From positions 1 through 32,995 of the forward strand of contig JAQCLD010000045.1 in assembly GCA_027592785.1 (NCBI GenBank): DNA of 32,995 bases, written 5' to 3'. The translations under genes and the position numbers were made by a program. The stretch's first letter is position 1. Each line of letters begins with the position of its first letter. Below, in pieces: positions 32,577 to 32,995 of the stretch. The notes beneath the pieces are model-generated. The model saw only the letters and a list, made by a program, of their open reading frames with translations, ran no database searches and was not told the DNA's origin. Source of the DNA: Acidobacteriota bacterium. GTDB taxonomy: Bacteria; Acidobacteriota; Terriglobia; Bryobacterales; UBA6623.

Positions 32577-32633
32577 CCCCGGGTTCCGCGTTGCTGCACC
32601 CGGGGCTAAATGGCTACTCCGCCCCTCCGGGGC
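32577..32633. repeat. palindromic intergenic repeat-like element
   Basis: Two hairpins in a row: CCCCGGGT (32577-32584) with ACCCGGGG (32598-32605), then GCCCC-TCC-GGGGC (32621-32633), joined by TAAATGGCTACTC. The composition and layout look like extragenic palindromic repeats that I recall being dispersed in acidobacterial and related genomes. Only one copy is in this window, so dispersal is from memory and not shown here. It lies between converging genes and may also act as a bidirectional terminator. Confidence 0.4.
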
Positions 32634-32644
32634 TGAAGACGGCC

Positions 32645-32995
32645 TTAAGCCGCGCTCTGGTAGGACCGCGCCCGGTACAGCCACTCGACGATGTTGCCTT
32701 CGTGGGGCTGGAACCAGTCCAGCTTCACCGTCGGCACCGGGCCGAGGTTCAGCCGGTCAATGTCGGTGCAGTCGAGCAGTTCTCGTTGGAGCTGCGCGTC
32801 GTTGGTGATGCCGGTGCCGACGAGGGTGTAGCCGATCTTTTCTAGCATTTGCTCTTGCGGACACTCGACGACGTTGACGAAGGGAAACATGAATTCCTTC
32901 GAGACGATCGTGGCGTCGGGGTTGTCGGTGTAGACAACCGTCGGCAGCAGGTAGGAGCAACGCTCTTTGGTGACAGCGCGGGATGTGCCGCGCGC
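32645..32995 (-). CDS. aldehyde dehydrogenase family protein, C-terminal part (cut by the window edge)
   Basis: The last 116 codons of a gene that begins beyond the right edge. The segment reads GTSRAVTKERCSYLLPTVVY, FMFPFVNVVECPQ, TLVGTGITNDAQLQRELL and DRLNLGPVPTVKLDWFQPHEGN, ending WLYRARSYQ, which fits the C-terminus of NAD(P)-dependent aldehyde dehydrogenases. The catalytic Cys and Glu would be upstream, outside the window, and the frame is open to the edge. The substrate is unknown. Confidence 0.75.
   Translation of the reverse strand, partial: ARGTSRAVTKERCSYLLPTVVYTDNPDATIVSKEFMFPFVNVVECPQEQMLEKIGYTLVGTGITNDAQLQRELLDCTDIDRLNLGPVPTVKLDWFQPHEGNIVEWLYRARSYQSAA

Noticed and set aside
1..32995. 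CRISPR arrays, tRNA or rRNA genes
   Set aside because: No regularly spaced direct repeats and no recognisable tRNA or rRNA sequence were seen while reading; this was not a computed search.

Overview
The window looks like a chromosomal segment from an Acidobacteriota bacterium, most likely the Bryobacterales/Solibacter side of the phylum. This is inferred from gene content and was not tested by any search. The pointers are a Sig70_X6-type ECF sigma factor followed by a Ser/Thr kinase with a PD40 propeller, an Oar-like TonB-dependent receptor with an N-terminal carboxypeptidase-regulatory domain and an aromatic C-terminus, several FG-GAP/ASPIC-UnbV (CRTAC1-like) proteins, a PadR gene followed by the short membrane prefix typical of acidobacterial PadR loci, and a VWFA protein of the acidobacterial type. 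The DNA is GC-rich, and no tRNA, rRNA or CRISPR array was seen.

Layout. 1-4288: a plus-strand terminator for a gene left of the window, a secreted conserved protein (minus), then a divergent ECF sigma factor and a Ser/Thr kinase gene that is broken by two in-frame TAG codons and one frameshift. 4417-5907: an IS701-like element of about 1.49 kb with 30-bp inverted ends; its transposase tail is frameshifted. 6250-10081 (minus): a PadR regulator and two carboxypeptidase-regulatory-domain genes, each interrupted by one in-frame stop. 10132-16688 (minus): TonB receptor, TPR protein, YedY/MsrP-like molybdopterin oxidoreductase and an alkaline-phosphatase-superfamily protein. 16937-26178 (plus, divergent from the receptor): six tightly packed genes, namely a CRTAC1-like protein, an unknown 424-aa protein, a giant CRTAC1-TPR fusion, an 80-aa exported protein, a TPR protein and a second CRTAC1-like protein. 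26246-32995: a CuA-type cupredoxin, a DUF6526-like membrane protein, an SMP-30-like lipoprotein, a Cys-rich CWC protein, a VWFA protein, lysS, a LolC/E-type permease, an orphan HigA-like antitoxin, and the 3' end of an aldehyde dehydrogenase gene.

How it may work together. The most interesting region is 12004-26178. An outer-membrane receptor and a TPR partner diverge from an operon whose products are nearly all exported: three Ca-loop beta-propeller ASPIC/UnbV proteins, TPR proteins and a small secreted protein. Gene overlaps of the ATGA type suggest translational coupling. A 12-bp perfect palindrome lies between the two units, and a good sigma70-type promoter faces the receptor. This looks like one co-regulated cell-envelope system for binding, processing or displaying a polymer or protein. 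The substrate and mechanism cannot be read from the sequence.

All the gene-breaking lesions I found (four nonsense codons and two homopolymer indels) lie between about 1.6 and 9.2 kb, around the insertion sequence. The rest of the window reads cleanly. This is either a decaying patch or a patch of poor assembly.
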